Source: Bog-756 sp963703145 (GTDB lineage: Bacteria; Actinomycetota; Acidimicrobiia; Acidimicrobiales; RAAP-2). From it: DNA of 64,000 bases. The translations under genes were made by a program, and so were the position numbers. Numbering within the stretch: the stretch's first letter is position 1; each line of letters opens with the position of its first letter. The stretch is from assembly GCA_963703145.1 (NCBI GenBank), contig OY969793.1, forward strand, positions 930,001 through 994,000, in the 5' to 3' direction. Under the pieces are notes generated by a model, which was not told where the DNA came from, searched no databases, and saw only the letters and a program-made list of their open reading frames with translations. Shown in pieces: positions 8,141 through 16,673 of this stretch.

Positions 8141-8929
8141 TCACCAGGTCATCCCGAGGACGGCCCGCATGGAGGCCTCGAACTCGGCATCGCCGAGCTC
8201 GGACCGGGCGGCCAGGATGACCGCCGCGTCCTCGCCCACCGGCACCCGCAACGGCGTGGCGGGGTCCTCGATGGCCCGGCGGATGGCCCGGGCCACGAGT
8301 TCGGGCCCGGGCCGCCCCGCACCTCCGGTCACCGTGGCCTCGGCCCCGTCCCACTGGTCCCAGAGCGGGCCGTAGTGGTCGTCGCCGCGGATCGCATCGG
8401 CCCGCTTCATGCCCGGGGCGATGTAGCCGGGCTCCACCACCACCACCCGGATTCCGAAGTGGCCGAGCTCGTAGTGCAGGGTCTCGGACAGGGCCTCGAG
8501 AGCGAACTTGGTGGCTGAGTAGGCCCCTTCGATGGGAGTGGCCACCCGACCCTGCACCGAGGAGACGTTGACCACCACGCCGCTGCCCCGCGCCCGCCAG
8601 GCCGGCACCAGCTCTTGGACCAGGGCCAGCGGTCCGAGGGTGTTGGTCTCGAACATGTCCCTCAGGCGCTCGACCGGGAAGTGCTCGAGCGGCCCCCTCG
8701 GGGCGATGGCGGCGTTGTTGACGACGGCGTCGAGCTCGCCGGCTTCGTCCAGAGCCCGCCGGATCGACCGGCGGTCGGTGACGTCGAGCTCGATGCGCCG
8801 GGCGACGTCGTGCCCCTCGAGGAGGGAGGGGTCTCGGGCGGTGGCCACCACCTCGTGTCCGGCCCGCGCCAGCTCGTCGGCGGTCGCCGCGCCGATGGCC
8901 CGCCCCGCCCCGGTGATCAGGATCCGCAT
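8141..8929 (-). CDS. SDR family oxidoreductase
   Basis: A 262-residue classical short-chain dehydrogenase/reductase. It begins MRILITGAGRAIGAATADEL, with the TGxxxGxG cofactor loop. NNAAIAPRG is the NNAG-type motif, the catalytic Ser lies in VVNVSSVQGRV, and the YxxxK is YSATKFALEAL. Basic residues after the second strand (TARDPS) favour NADP(H). The substrate is unknown. TAGCCT lies eight bases before the ATG, so it probably has its own promoter. It is divergent from the next gene with a 59-bp gap. Confidence 0.92.
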   Translation of the reverse strand: MRILITGAGRAIGAATADELARAGHEVVATARDPSLLEGHDVARRIELDVTDRRSIRRALDEAGELDAVVNNAAIAPRGPLEHFPVERLRDMFETNTLGPLALVQELVPAWRARGSGVVVNVSSVQGRVATPIEGAYSATKFALEALSETLHYELGHFGIRVVVVEPGYIAPGMKRADAIRGDDHYGPLWDQWDGAEATVTGGAGRPGPELVARAIRRAIEDPATPLRVPVGEDAAVILAARSELGDAEFEASMRAVLGMTW

Positions 8930-8976
8930 GGGATGCGAGGCTACGGGAGGCCCCTGGGCGGGGGAAAGCCCGACAC

Positions 8977-8982
8977 TACGAT
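8977..8982 (+). promoter_or_regulatory. -10 box of SCO6745-like gene (TACGAT)
   Basis: TACGAT, six bases before ATG 8989. Confidence 0.5.
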
Positions 8983-8988
8983 GCGCCC

Positions 8989-9741
8989 ATGACCACCGAT
9001 GAGCTGATGGCGCAGGTCTGCCCCCTGATCGGGGACAACGGATGGGCCTACTACTTCACGCCCGAGACCCGGGCCCGCGGCAAGGAGCTCGGTCTCGACC
9101 TGTTCGGGTTCTACTTCCTGGGCCGGGGCGGGGTCCTGGGCGATGTCGAGGCCGAGGTGGTGGTCAGCGCCTTTGGCTACTTCAACCCCGAGGTGGTCCA
9201 CACCATGTGGGACTCGGCCAAGCTGGTCCTCGCACCCCGCGAGGCCGCCCGGGCCCACTTCGCTTGTGCCGCCGACCACGGGCGGTCCCGGCTGGCAGGG
9301 GTCGAGGGGCTGGAGGAATTCTGCCATGCGGCGGGCGCGGTGAACGACGCCGCCGACTACGTGGGGATGGCGCTCTATGCCGGGTTCCGGGCCGAGCCGC
9401 TGGTGGACGACGCGGCGGGACGGGCCATGCAGCTGACCGCGGTCCTGCGCGAGTTCCGGGGAGGGGCCCACTTGGTGGCGGTCCGGGCCAGCGGCCTCGG
9501 TGCCCGCACCGCCCACTACGCATCCAGCCCCGACCAGCACACCGTCTTCGGCTGGGCCGAGGATGACGAGCCCGTCATCGGCACGGACGAGCGGGAGGCC
9601 ATGGCCGCGGCCGAGTCGCTCACCGACGACCTGGTCCGTCCGGCCTACGCCGTGCTCACGCCGTCCGAGGCCGAGGCCCTCCTGGCCGGGATCCGGCGAA
9701 TCGCCACCGCGCTGGCCGCACCCGGACCGGGCGCCGCCTAG
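8989..9741 (+). CDS. SCO6745-like (SalK/HTH_67 family) protein
   Basis: A 250-residue, mostly helical, soluble protein. The arrangement GWAYYFTPETRARGKELGLD, then FYFLGRGGVLGDVE, then FGYFNPEVV resembles the SCO6745/SalK family of actinobacteria, whose C-terminal part is described as a helix-turn-helix domain. Members are found beside oxidoreductases and regulators, but no biochemical role is established that I can rely on. There is no signal peptide, metal motif or nucleotide-binding motif. The stop overlaps the stop of the convergent transglutaminase gene by four bases. Confidence 0.7.
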   Translation: MTTDELMAQVCPLIGDNGWAYYFTPETRARGKELGLDLFGFYFLGRGGVLGDVEAEVVVSAFGYFNPEVVHTMWDSAKLVLAPREAARAHFACAADHGRSRLAGVEGLEEFCHAAGAVNDAADYVGMALYAGFRAEPLVDDAAGRAMQLTAVLREFRGGAHLVAVRASGLGARTAHYASSPDQHTVFGWAEDDEPVIGTDEREAMAAAESLTDDLVRPAYAVLTPSEAEALLAGIRRIATALAAPGPGAA

Positions 9742-10625
9742 CGTTCGGCCGGGACGACCCGGGTGACGTCGACGGCGACGTCCAGGGTGTGGGAGTTCCC
9801 GCCGCCGAACACGATGCCCTTCAGGGGCGAGACGTCCGAGTAGTCGCGGCCCCAGGCCGTGGTGACGTAGCTCGAGCCGACCACCTGGTCGTTGGTGGGA
9901 TCGACGTCGAGCCACCCCCAATCCGGGATATAGACCGACGGCCAGGCATGGGAGGCGTCGGCTCCCACGAGGCGTTCCTGGCCGGGCGGGGGAGCGGTCT
10001 CCAGGTAGCCCGAGACGTAGCGGGCGGCCAGGCCCATCGAGCGCAGGCAGCCGATGGCCAGGTGGGCGAAGTCCTGGCAGACGCCCCGCCGGTAGGTGAT
10101 GACGTCCTCCAACGGCGTGGTCACCGTTGTGAACCCGGGGTCGTAGAGGTAGTCGACGAAGATCCGCTCGGTCAGCTCCGAGATGACCTCGGTCAACGGG
10201 CGCCCGGGGCTGAAGGACGGCTCGGCGTAGGCGCGGACCGCGGCGGACAGGGGGACCAGGGGGGACTCGAAGCAGAACTCCCGGGCGGCCAGGGTCTCGG
10301 GACCGAGGTCGACGGCCAGACGGTCCCGGGCCTGGTCCCAGGCCGACCCGGTCGCCGGCAGGGGCTCCCGCCCTGACACCGACACGGAGCTGGTCGAGGT
10401 CACCGTCAGCTCCGAGAACGGCCCGTCGACGGCGAAGGAGGCCACCGGGTTTCCGAAGAAGTCGGTACGCTCCGACCAGCTGGTGGGGGTCGGCTCGACG
10501 GTGATGTCGCTCGACAGGCACTGCTGGCGGTCGGTGTCCCGCGGTCGGAGGTGGGCCTCGTTGCGGGCGCGCGAGACCGGTGCGGTGTAGCGGTACACGG
10601 TGCGGTGCTCGATCCGGTAGATCAT
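9738..10625 (-). CDS. Transglutaminase-like cysteine peptidase family protein
   Basis: A 295-residue protein with an N-terminal beta domain (IYRIEHRTVYRYTAPVSRA) typical of bacterial transglutaminase-like proteins, then a papain-fold catalytic domain. The triad is visible: Cys in GVCQDFAHLAIGCLRSMG, His in DASHAWPSVYIP, and Asp in WLDVDPTND. Such proteins act as peptidases, amidases or transglutaminases. The ATG at 10625 overlaps the stop of the upstream ATP-grasp/alpha-E fusion (ATGA). It is the last gene of a four-gene minus-strand operon. Iyer, Aravind and colleagues described this ATP-grasp/alpha-E/transglutaminase linkage as a predicted peptide-ligase and peptide-cleavage system. Confidence 0.92.
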   Translation of the reverse strand: MIYRIEHRTVYRYTAPVSRARNEAHLRPRDTDRQQCLSSDITVEPTPTSWSERTDFFGNPVASFAVDGPFSELTVTSTSSVSVSGREPLPATGSAWDQARDRLAVDLGPETLAAREFCFESPLVPLSAAVRAYAEPSFSPGRPLTEVISELTERIFVDYLYDPGFTTVTTPLEDVITYRRGVCQDFAHLAIGCLRSMGLAARYVSGYLETAPPPGQERLVGADASHAWPSVYIPDWGWLDVDPTNDQVVGSSYVTTAWGRDYSDVSPLKGIVFGGGNSHTLDVAVDVTRVVPAER

Positions 10626-13375
10626 CGGTGCGCCCCCGTCCGGGCCGTGTCGGGCCGGACCGCCGGGGCGGCCAGTGAGTGTTGGAGCCCGGTCAGCATG
10701 GACAGGCGCTCGTGGGAGAAGTAGGTGAGCCGGAGGCTGTCCAACAGCTCGGCCAACAGCGACTCGGCCCGGCCCAGGACGGCGTCGAGCTCCGGACGTC
10801 GTTTGGTCTCGGGATCGACCGTGGCCAGCTGGGCGGCATCGGTCAGTCGTAGCATGGTGGTGATCTCGAGGACCAGCTGCTCGCCGTGGCCCAGGCGCTG
10901 GGCAGGCGACTGCCTGGGCAGGTCGGCGAGCTGATCGACCAGGCGGTCGAGCTGGTAGATGACACTGCGGGGGTTGGCCGCGTCGTACACCAGCAGGTCC
11001 ACGGCCCCGGCCACCCGCATGGTGGGACCCGAGCGGCGTCGGAAGATGATCAGGCTCTCGGACGTCTTGAGCAGCGACTCCAACAACAGGTCCTCGACCA
11101 CGCCGGCCCGCTGGCGGCCCAGGACCGACCGGAGCAGGCGGACGAGGGACTGGGCCCGCTCGAGGCGCCGCCCGGCATCGAGGAACAGCCACGCCGAGTC
11201 CCGCTCCATGTTCTCGGCGGACAGGCCGGCCAGTGCCAAGAGGGCCTGGAGCAGCCGCTGGAGGCTCGACTGGACGCCGACCAGCTGGGTCGGCGGTCGG
11301 TTCCTCAGCCGGGCCAGCTCCTCTTCCACGTCGCCGACCAGCTGCCAGGTGTCACTGGAGAGCTGCTCCCGCACCGAGTAGGCCGCGTCGACCAGCAGCC
11401 CGAGGGACGAGACGAGGCTGCCGTCCACGCCGGCGTCGAGCAGGAGGGCCAGGGCGCGCCGGTCGGTGGTCGGATCCTCGTGGTCGGGGCCATCGGTGAG
11501 AGGGGGTCCGGTGCCCGCCGGGGCGTGCCGGGCTCCGGTCGGGGCGGGGTCCGAGGATCCGGTGTCGTCGGGTTCGGACACCGGGTCGAAGCCGGAGACG
11601 GTGCCGAGGGCCGACAGCAGAACCTGCAAGGACTCGGCACCGCCGTCCACCCCCACCCCGAGGGGCTGGTCGAGGCGGGCCAGGACGGTCCGGATGAGGC
11701 GGATGACCAGCTCGGCGTGTTCGGCTGTCCGGCCCAGCACGAACAGCTGGGCGGCCACACGACCGGGCAGTGGTGAGGCGACGTCGGGGAACACCGGTGG
11801 CCGGATCGTGGTCCGGGCCGACCGGAGCCAGGTGCTCTGCTGGAGGGCGGGCTCGGTCGAGGCCACCCAGGTGTCCTTGCTGGTGCCGTCGTTGTGGCCC
11901 GAGATGATCACGGAGGACGGCTCGGCCCCCACCCGGGTCAGTCCCCCGGGGAGCACGCTGAGACCCCGGGACCCGTTGTCGGCGCCGCTCTCGTCGGCCA
12001 CCACGAACGTGCGCAGGACGGTGGGCCGCGGCTCCAGGGAGCCCGAGTCGGTCACGGTGGGCGTGGTGGAGGGCTCGATCAGCTCCTGGCCCACCCACTC
12101 CCAGGGTCGGGCCCGGATCCGGTCGGACAACCGGGCGAGCTCCTCGGCAGCGAGGGCGGAGCCCACGATGGGCCGCCCTCCCGCCGCGGGGCTGATGGTC
12201 TGGACGACCAGGCGGGAGAGGTGGGCCAGCACGTGGCTGAGGCCGGTCGGATGGCCACACCACCAGGTGTCGGGGCCTCGCAGCGCCAGGTCCTCACCCA
12301 GCAGGGCCGGCGCCAGCTCGCCCAGCAGGCCACCCAGCCCGGGGTGCTCGATGACGCCGGACCCGATGGGGTTGATGACCGTCACCCGCCCCCGGCGTGC
12401 CACTTCCAAGAGCCCCGGGACGCCGAGCAGCGAGTCCGCCCGCAGCTCCACCGGGTCGCACCAGGTGTCGTCGACCCGTCGGATGACCACATCCACCGGG
12501 TCGAAGCCGGCCAGGGACCGGAGCCAGACCCGGTTGTTGGTCACCACCAGGTCACGGCCCTCCACGAGGGCGTAGCCGAGGTAGGAGGCCAGGTAGGCGT
12601 GCTCGAAGTAGGTCTCGCTGAGCGGTCCGGGCGTGAGGATGACCACCCGGGGCTCGTCCACCCCGTCGGGCGCCACCGCGTCGACCCCGGCCCGGATGGA
12701 CCGGAAGAACCCGGCCAGCCGCTCGACGCCTGACTCCCGGTGCAAGTTGGGCAGGACCCTCGACAAGATGGTCCGGTTGACCAGGGCGTAGCCCAGGCCC
12801 GAGGGTGCCTCGGCGCGGTCGCCCACGGCCCGGAAGCGGCCCTCTGCGTCCCGGACCACGTCCACCGCGGTCAGGAACAGCCGATGGGCGCCCGGAGCCG
12901 GCGTTCCGGCACAGGCACGCAGGAAGGTGGGGTTGCCCAGGACCAGCTGGGCCGGGATCCGGCCCTCGGCCACCAGCCGGCGCTCCCCATAGATGTCGGC
13001 CAGCACCAGGTCCATCAGGGCCACCCGCTGGGCCACCGCCGACTCGAGGCCCGTCCATTCGGTGTCCTCCACCACCAGCGGGCACGGGTCGAGCGACCAG
13101 GCCTGCCGACGGCTCTCGTGCCCGAGGTTCACGTTGTAGGTGGCGCCCTCGTTGCGCAGGAGTCGGGCCAGCTCGGTGCGTCGGGCCAGCAGGCCGCTCG
13201 GGCCCAGCCCGGCCAGCTCCGCCGCCACCTGTTTCCATCGGGTCCGCACCGTCCCGTCCGGCCCCAGGTACTCGTCGGTGCGACCGGGTACCGGGAGGTA
13301 GGCGGGAAGCCCGGTCCCACCGGCCCCGGGGAGCGCGTCGCCCCCGTTGGGCGCGGCGGCCGTGGCCGTGGTCAC
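10622..13375 (-). CDS. Circularly permuted type 2 ATP-grasp / alpha-E fusion protein
   Basis: A 917-residue fusion. Residues about 1-510 are a circularly permuted ATP-grasp domain (ILTPGPLSETYFEHAYLA, IRRVDDTWCDPVELRADSLL, GVPGLLEVARRGRV, TSKDTWV). Residues about 590-917 are an alpha-E helical domain (RNRPPTQLVGVQSS, FLDAGRRLERAQSLVRLL). Compared with the separate ATP-grasp upstream, the EDNLRVPSG metal-binding segment reads GDRAEAPSG (about 185-193), and the lysine of VVKP is Gln (VVQT, residue about 392). This copy may therefore be inactive or an altered partner. GTG 13375 overlaps the upstream alpha-E stop by four bases. It probably works with the transglutaminase, to which it is translationally coupled. 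Confidence 0.88.
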   Translation of the reverse strand: MTTATAAAPNGGDALPGAGGTGLPAYLPVPGRTDEYLGPDGTVRTRWKQVAAELAGLGPSGLLARRTELARLLRNEGATYNVNLGHESRRQAWSLDPCPLVVEDTEWTGLESAVAQRVALMDLVLADIYGERRLVAEGRIPAQLVLGNPTFLRACAGTPAPGAHRLFLTAVDVVRDAEGRFRAVGDRAEAPSGLGYALVNRTILSRVLPNLHRESGVERLAGFFRSIRAGVDAVAPDGVDEPRVVILTPGPLSETYFEHAYLASYLGYALVEGRDLVVTNNRVWLRSLAGFDPVDVVIRRVDDTWCDPVELRADSLLGVPGLLEVARRGRVTVINPIGSGVIEHPGLGGLLGELAPALLGEDLALRGPDTWWCGHPTGLSHVLAHLSRLVVQTISPAAGGRPIVGSALAAEELARLSDRIRARPWEWVGQELIEPSTTPTVTDSGSLEPRPTVLRTFVVADESGADNGSRGLSVLPGGLTRVGAEPSSVIISGHNDGTSKDTWVASTEPALQQSTWLRSARTTIRPPVFPDVASPLPGRVAAQLFVLGRTAEHAELVIRLIRTVLARLDQPLGVGVDGGAESLQVLLSALGTVSGFDPVSEPDDTGSSDPAPTGARHAPAGTGPPLTDGPDHEDPTTDRRALALLLDAGVDGSLVSSLGLLVDAAYSVREQLSSDTWQLVGDVEEELARLRNRPPTQLVGVQSSLQRLLQALLALAGLSAENMERDSAWLFLDAGRRLERAQSLVRLLRSVLGRQRAGVVEDLLLESLLKTSESLIIFRRRSGPTMRVAGAVDLLVYDAANPRSVIYQLDRLVDQLADLPRQSPAQRLGHGEQLVLEITTMLRLTDAAQLATVDPETKRRPELDAVLGRAESLLAELLDSLRLTYFSHERLSMLTGLQHSLAAPAVRPDTARTGAHR

Positions 13376-14355
13376 GAGGCGACGGACTCCGGTTGCCAGC
13401 CCACGAAGGTCGGTCGGAAGTAGGTCTCGTCGATCTGCTCGTGGACCAGGGCCAGGGCCACTTGGACCTCGTCGAGGAACTCGCTCAGCCCGCTGAGGGT
13501 GAGCCGGGACACCGCGGCCGTCGCCACCATCACCGAGGCATCGGTGCAGGCGTCGATGGCCCCCTCGGCCCGGGCCAGCCCCTTCAGCTGGGCGCGGGTC
13601 TCGGCCAGGCAGGCACTGACCGCACGGGGGAAGCGGTCGTCCTGGAGCAGGAAGCGCAGCGTGGAGCCACCCTGGGGCCGGGCCGGCATGGCGCGGCGGA
13701 ACGGTTGGTAGGCGGCCAGGGACCGGAGTGCGGCCATCCAGTGCACGGCGTCGTAGGGATCGTCGCCCCGCTTGGGCTGCAGCTTCTCGGACCGGACCTC
13801 GAGAACCCGGGTGGTCAGGTCGGCCCGTTCGAGGTTCTGCCCGATGAGCAGGAAGGACATGGCTTCGTCGCGGCTCATGGTCCCGAGCAGTATGCCGTTG
13901 ATCCGCTGACACCCGGCGATCACCCGGCGGAGCCAGAGGACCCGGTTCTGGCGGCTGTCGGTCTCGGCCAGGTTGTCGCAGCAGGCCAGCCACAGGTTGT
14001 TGCAGGCCTCCCAGGCCTCGCGGGGGACCACCGGCCGGGCGGTGCGCAGGTTTTCCCGGGCCGAGGCGATGGCCCCGAGGATCGACGATGGATTGCTGTC
14101 CCCGTGCAGCAGGAACTCGATCACGTCCTCCTCGGCCGGGGCCACGTCACCAGCCTCGAGGGCTTCGGAGTAGCGCTCGGCGAACTCGCTGTCCACGCCG
14201 GCGATGGCCAGGAGCGGCTCCCAGCCGACATCCTGGCCGATGGGCATGTCGACGTGGGTGTCGGTGTGCACCTGGACGATCCGTGCGGTGCATTCGGCGC
14301 GCTCGAGGTAGCGGCCCGCCCAGTAGACGGCCTCGGCCATTCGTGCCAGCAGCAT
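13372..14355 (-). CDS. Alpha-E domain-containing protein
   Basis: A 327-residue all-helical alpha-E protein. It starts MLLARMAEAVYWAGRYLERA, the standard N-terminus of the family, and ends in the ALVHEQIDETYFRPTF segment. The ATG at 14355 has a strong AAAGGAG seven bases upstream; an ATG at 14502 would add a low-complexity Pro/Ser-rich leader and is rejected. Alpha-E proteins occur almost only next to circularly permuted ATP-grasp genes and are proposed to assist the ligase. Here a free alpha-E gene follows the first ATP-grasp, and a second alpha-E is fused to the other ATP-grasp. Confidence 0.9.
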   Translation of the reverse strand: MLLARMAEAVYWAGRYLERAECTARIVQVHTDTHVDMPIGQDVGWEPLLAIAGVDSEFAERYSEALEAGDVAPAEEDVIEFLLHGDSNPSSILGAIASARENLRTARPVVPREAWEACNNLWLACCDNLAETDSRQNRVLWLRRVIAGCQRINGILLGTMSRDEAMSFLLIGQNLERADLTTRVLEVRSEKLQPKRGDDPYDAVHWMAALRSLAAYQPFRRAMPARPQGGSTLRFLLQDDRFPRAVSACLAETRAQLKGLARAEGAIDACTDASVMVATAAVSRLTLSGLSEFLDEVQVALALVHEQIDETYFRPTFVGWQPESVAS

Positions 14356-14502
14356 GGTGGGCTCCTTTGTCTCGGTCGGTTCGGAGTCGGATGGGTCCGA
14401 CAGGGACGCGGCCCCGCCCGACCCGGCGTCCGGATCGGGCGGGGCACCGGTCCGGGAGGTGGGCGGCGACGCGGCGTCGCTGGGTCCCATGGACTGGCGC
14501 AC

Positions 14503-16026
14503 TTAGGCCCCGTCCGGGTCCGGAACGGGCAGCACGTGGCTGTCGACCACCCAGGTGTCCTTGCTGCCGCCGCCCTGGGACGAGTTGACCACCAGCGAGC
14601 CGGACCGTCGGGCCACCCGGGTGAGGCCGCCGCGTGTGACATAGGCCCCCTCGGGCCCGAGGAGGGTGAAGGGCCGCAGGTCGACGTGGCGCGGAGCGAT
14701 CTCGCCGTCGCACAGTGTCGGGGCCGTCGACAGGGGGATGACCGGTTGGGCCACCCACCGGTCCGGGTCGTCCTCGATCTGCTTGGTCACCGCCACCATG
14801 TCGTCGTCGGACGCCTGGGTCCCCACCATCACGCCGTAGCCGCCGGACTCGTTGGCCGGCTTGACCACCAGCCGCTCCAGGTTGCTCAAGACGTAGTGGC
14901 GGGAGTCCTCGTCGCTGCACCGCAAGGTCGGGACAGTGGCCAAGATGGGCTCTTCGTCGAGGAAGAACCGGATGATGTCGGGCACGTAGGAGTAGACCTT
15001 CTTGTCGTCGGCGATCCCGGCCCCCGGGGCGTTGACCAGGGCCACCCGTCCGGCCCGCCAGGAGCGGATGAGACCGGGGACCCCCAGCATGGAGTCGGGA
15101 CGGAACACCTCGGGGTCAAGGAACAGGTCGTCGATCCGGCGGTAGATGACGTCGACGCGCTGGAGGCCGTCGATGGTCCGGGCGTAGACGCAGTCGTCGT
15201 CGAGGACCACCAGGTCGCTGCCCTCCACCAGCTCCACCCCCAGCTGCTGGGCCAAGAAGGCGTGCTCGAAGTAGGCCGAGTTGTAGATGCCCGGCGTGAG
15301 CACGACGATGGTCGGGTCGCCGGTGGACGGGGACACCGAGGCCAGCATGTTGGCCAGCCGCCCGATGTAGGGGTCGACGGGTTCGATGCTGTAGTGCCGG
15401 AACATCTCGGCGAAGACGTGCTTGGCCACCATGCGGTTCTCCAGCAGGTACGACACCCCCGAGGGGACCCGGAGGTTGTCCTCGAGCACGTAGACGGTGC
15501 CGTCGGCATCCCGGATGAGGTCGCTGCCGCAGATGTGGGCCCAGATGCCGCCGGGGGGCTTGACCCCGACGCACTCCCGTCGGAAGTTGGGTGAGCCCGC
15601 CACCAGTTCGGAGGGGACCACCCCGGCGCTCACCGCCCGCTGGTCCTGGTAGACGTCGTCGATGAACAGGTTCAGGGCGTTGAGGCGCTGGACCAGGCCC
15701 GATTCGATCAGCTGCCACTCGTCCGAGGGCATGACCCGGGGGATGATGTCGAACGGCCACGGCCGATCCACACCGGTCGAGCCCTCGTAGACGGTGAAGG
15801 TGACCCCGATGGCCCGCATCTCGCGGTCGGCGGCCTCCTGGCGGTCGGACAGCGCCTCGGGACCGAGCGAGGCGAAGTGGCGCCACAGGGCCCGTGCTGC
15901 TGGCCGGGGCACCCCGTGGGAGCCCACCATCTCGTCGTAGAACTCCCCGGGATCGTACGACGGCCAGGGCTCCATCGCCGGATCTGGACCCCCACTGGGC
16001 GCGTCCGACGGCTCGGGAGATTCCAC
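14503..16026 (-). CDS. Circularly permuted type 2 ATP-grasp protein
   Basis: About 507 residues, an ATP-dependent carboxylate-amine ligase of the circularly permuted type. Conserved elements are FTVYEGSTGVDRPWPFDIIP, LEDNLRVPSGVSYLLENR, LTPGIYNSAYFEHAFLA, YRRIDDLFLDP, DSMLGVPGLIRSWRAGRV, VVKPANESGGYGVMVG (ATP lysine about 389), and GGGSKDTWV. It is the first gene of the operon. The start is uncertain. GTG 16026 has TATCAC seven bases upstream, ATG 15975 lies closer to the family N-terminus, and GTG 16068 is also open. The substrate is unknown, and no Anbu proteasome-like gene is in the window. Confidence 0.88.
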   Translation of the reverse strand: MESPEPSDAPSGGPDPAMEPWPSYDPGEFYDEMVGSHGVPRPAARALWRHFASLGPEALSDRQEAADREMRAIGVTFTVYEGSTGVDRPWPFDIIPRVMPSDEWQLIESGLVQRLNALNLFIDDVYQDQRAVSAGVVPSELVAGSPNFRRECVGVKPPGGIWAHICGSDLIRDADGTVYVLEDNLRVPSGVSYLLENRMVAKHVFAEMFRHYSIEPVDPYIGRLANMLASVSPSTGDPTIVVLTPGIYNSAYFEHAFLAQQLGVELVEGSDLVVLDDDCVYARTIDGLQRVDVIYRRIDDLFLDPEVFRPDSMLGVPGLIRSWRAGRVALVNAPGAGIADDKKVYSYVPDIIRFFLDEEPILATVPTLRCSDEDSRHYVLSNLERLVVKPANESGGYGVMVGTQASDDDMVAVTKQIEDDPDRWVAQPVIPLSTAPTLCDGEIAPRHVDLRPFTLLGPEGAYVTRGGLTRVARRSGSLVVNSSQGGGSKDTWVVDSHVLPVPDPDGA

Positions 16027-16367
16027 ACCAGCAGTGATAGGGCGGCGATGCGTCTGATGGGTTGCCACAGTGTTTCCACTCCGTGAATGTCCAGTTCGGA
16101 TATCATCCCCACGCGGCGTCGGGCACAACCCGAGCCGGTCGTGGGTGGTCTGCACGGCCTGGAGCCTCCGGAACGGTCCTCATGCCGTTCCGATGTGTTT
16201 CATGGCGCCTGGTGCAGGCGGCGCTCGCCGGCGAGGTGCGGTGCGCGCTCAGGCCTCCGGGCCGACAGCGGCGCTGCCTGACGGACGGCTGTCCGTCCGA
16301 TCCCGTCGCCATCAACCGTATCGGAGGTCGTGGCCGAAGATGCGCCCACCTACGAACAGGAGCTGCC
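16027..16367. other. Divergent intergenic region upstream of acpP with three dyads
   Basis: About 340 bases without a convincing gene, between the divergent ATP-grasp and acpP genes. It contains an 8-bp perfect hairpin (CGGAACGG / CCGTTCCG, 16169-16192), a 12-base palindrome (CTCGCCGGCGAG, 16224-16235) and a 7-bp hairpin with a CTGT loop (CGGACGG / CCGTCCG, 16282-16299). All three lie on the acpP side. They could be operators or folded leader RNA of acpP. No protein-like frame is seen. Confidence 0.5.
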
Positions 16368-16664
16368 GTGCCCGCTGAGACCCACGTGGAGAAGGGTCCA
16401 CTCGACCGAGGACAGGTCCTCTCGCTGATCCGCGACCTGCTGGCCGACATCCTGGAGATCGAGCCCTCGGCCATCTCGGAGTCGTCTTCGTTCGCCGAAG
16501 ACCTCGATGCTGACTCGCTGGCCCTGATCGAGCTGGTGGAAGGGCTGGAAGAAGAGTTGGGCGAACGGTCGGTGGGCTTCCGCATCGACGACGAGGACCT
16601 CGAGGAGCTGCGCACGGTGCGCGATGCCGTGGACTACGTCTACGCCAAGCTCGGAGGGGCCTGA
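16368..16664 (+). CDS. acpP: Acyl carrier protein
   Basis: A 98-residue carrier protein. The phosphopantetheine attachment serine lies in DADSLALIELVEGLEEE, and helix 1 (SLIRDLLADILEI) and helix 3 are typical of type II fatty-acid ACPs. The GTG start at 16368 has AGGAG eight bases upstream. It is about 15 residues longer at the N-terminus than the E. coli protein. rnc follows after nine bases, the classical acpP-rnc order, which supports fatty-acid synthesis rather than a secondary-metabolite role. The usual fabH, fabD or fabF neighbours are absent. Confidence 0.9.
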   Translation: MPAETHVEKGPLDRGQVLSLIRDLLADILEIEPSAISESSSFAEDLDADSLALIELVEGLEEELGERSVGFRIDDEDLEELRTVRDAVDYVYAKLGGA

Positions 16665-16673
16665 GGCGCTTCG

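Noticed and set aside
10622..13375. The long fusion as an artefact joining two genes by a lost stop
   Set aside because: Fusions of ATP-grasp and alpha-E are known in this family, and the linker and both domains read in one clean frame.
12805..15594. A 929-codon open frame on the plus strand opposite the ATP-grasp/alpha-E operon
   Set aside because: It lies antisense to three clear genes and has the Gly/Pro/Arg/His-rich composition of a GC-biased shadow frame, with no domain pattern.
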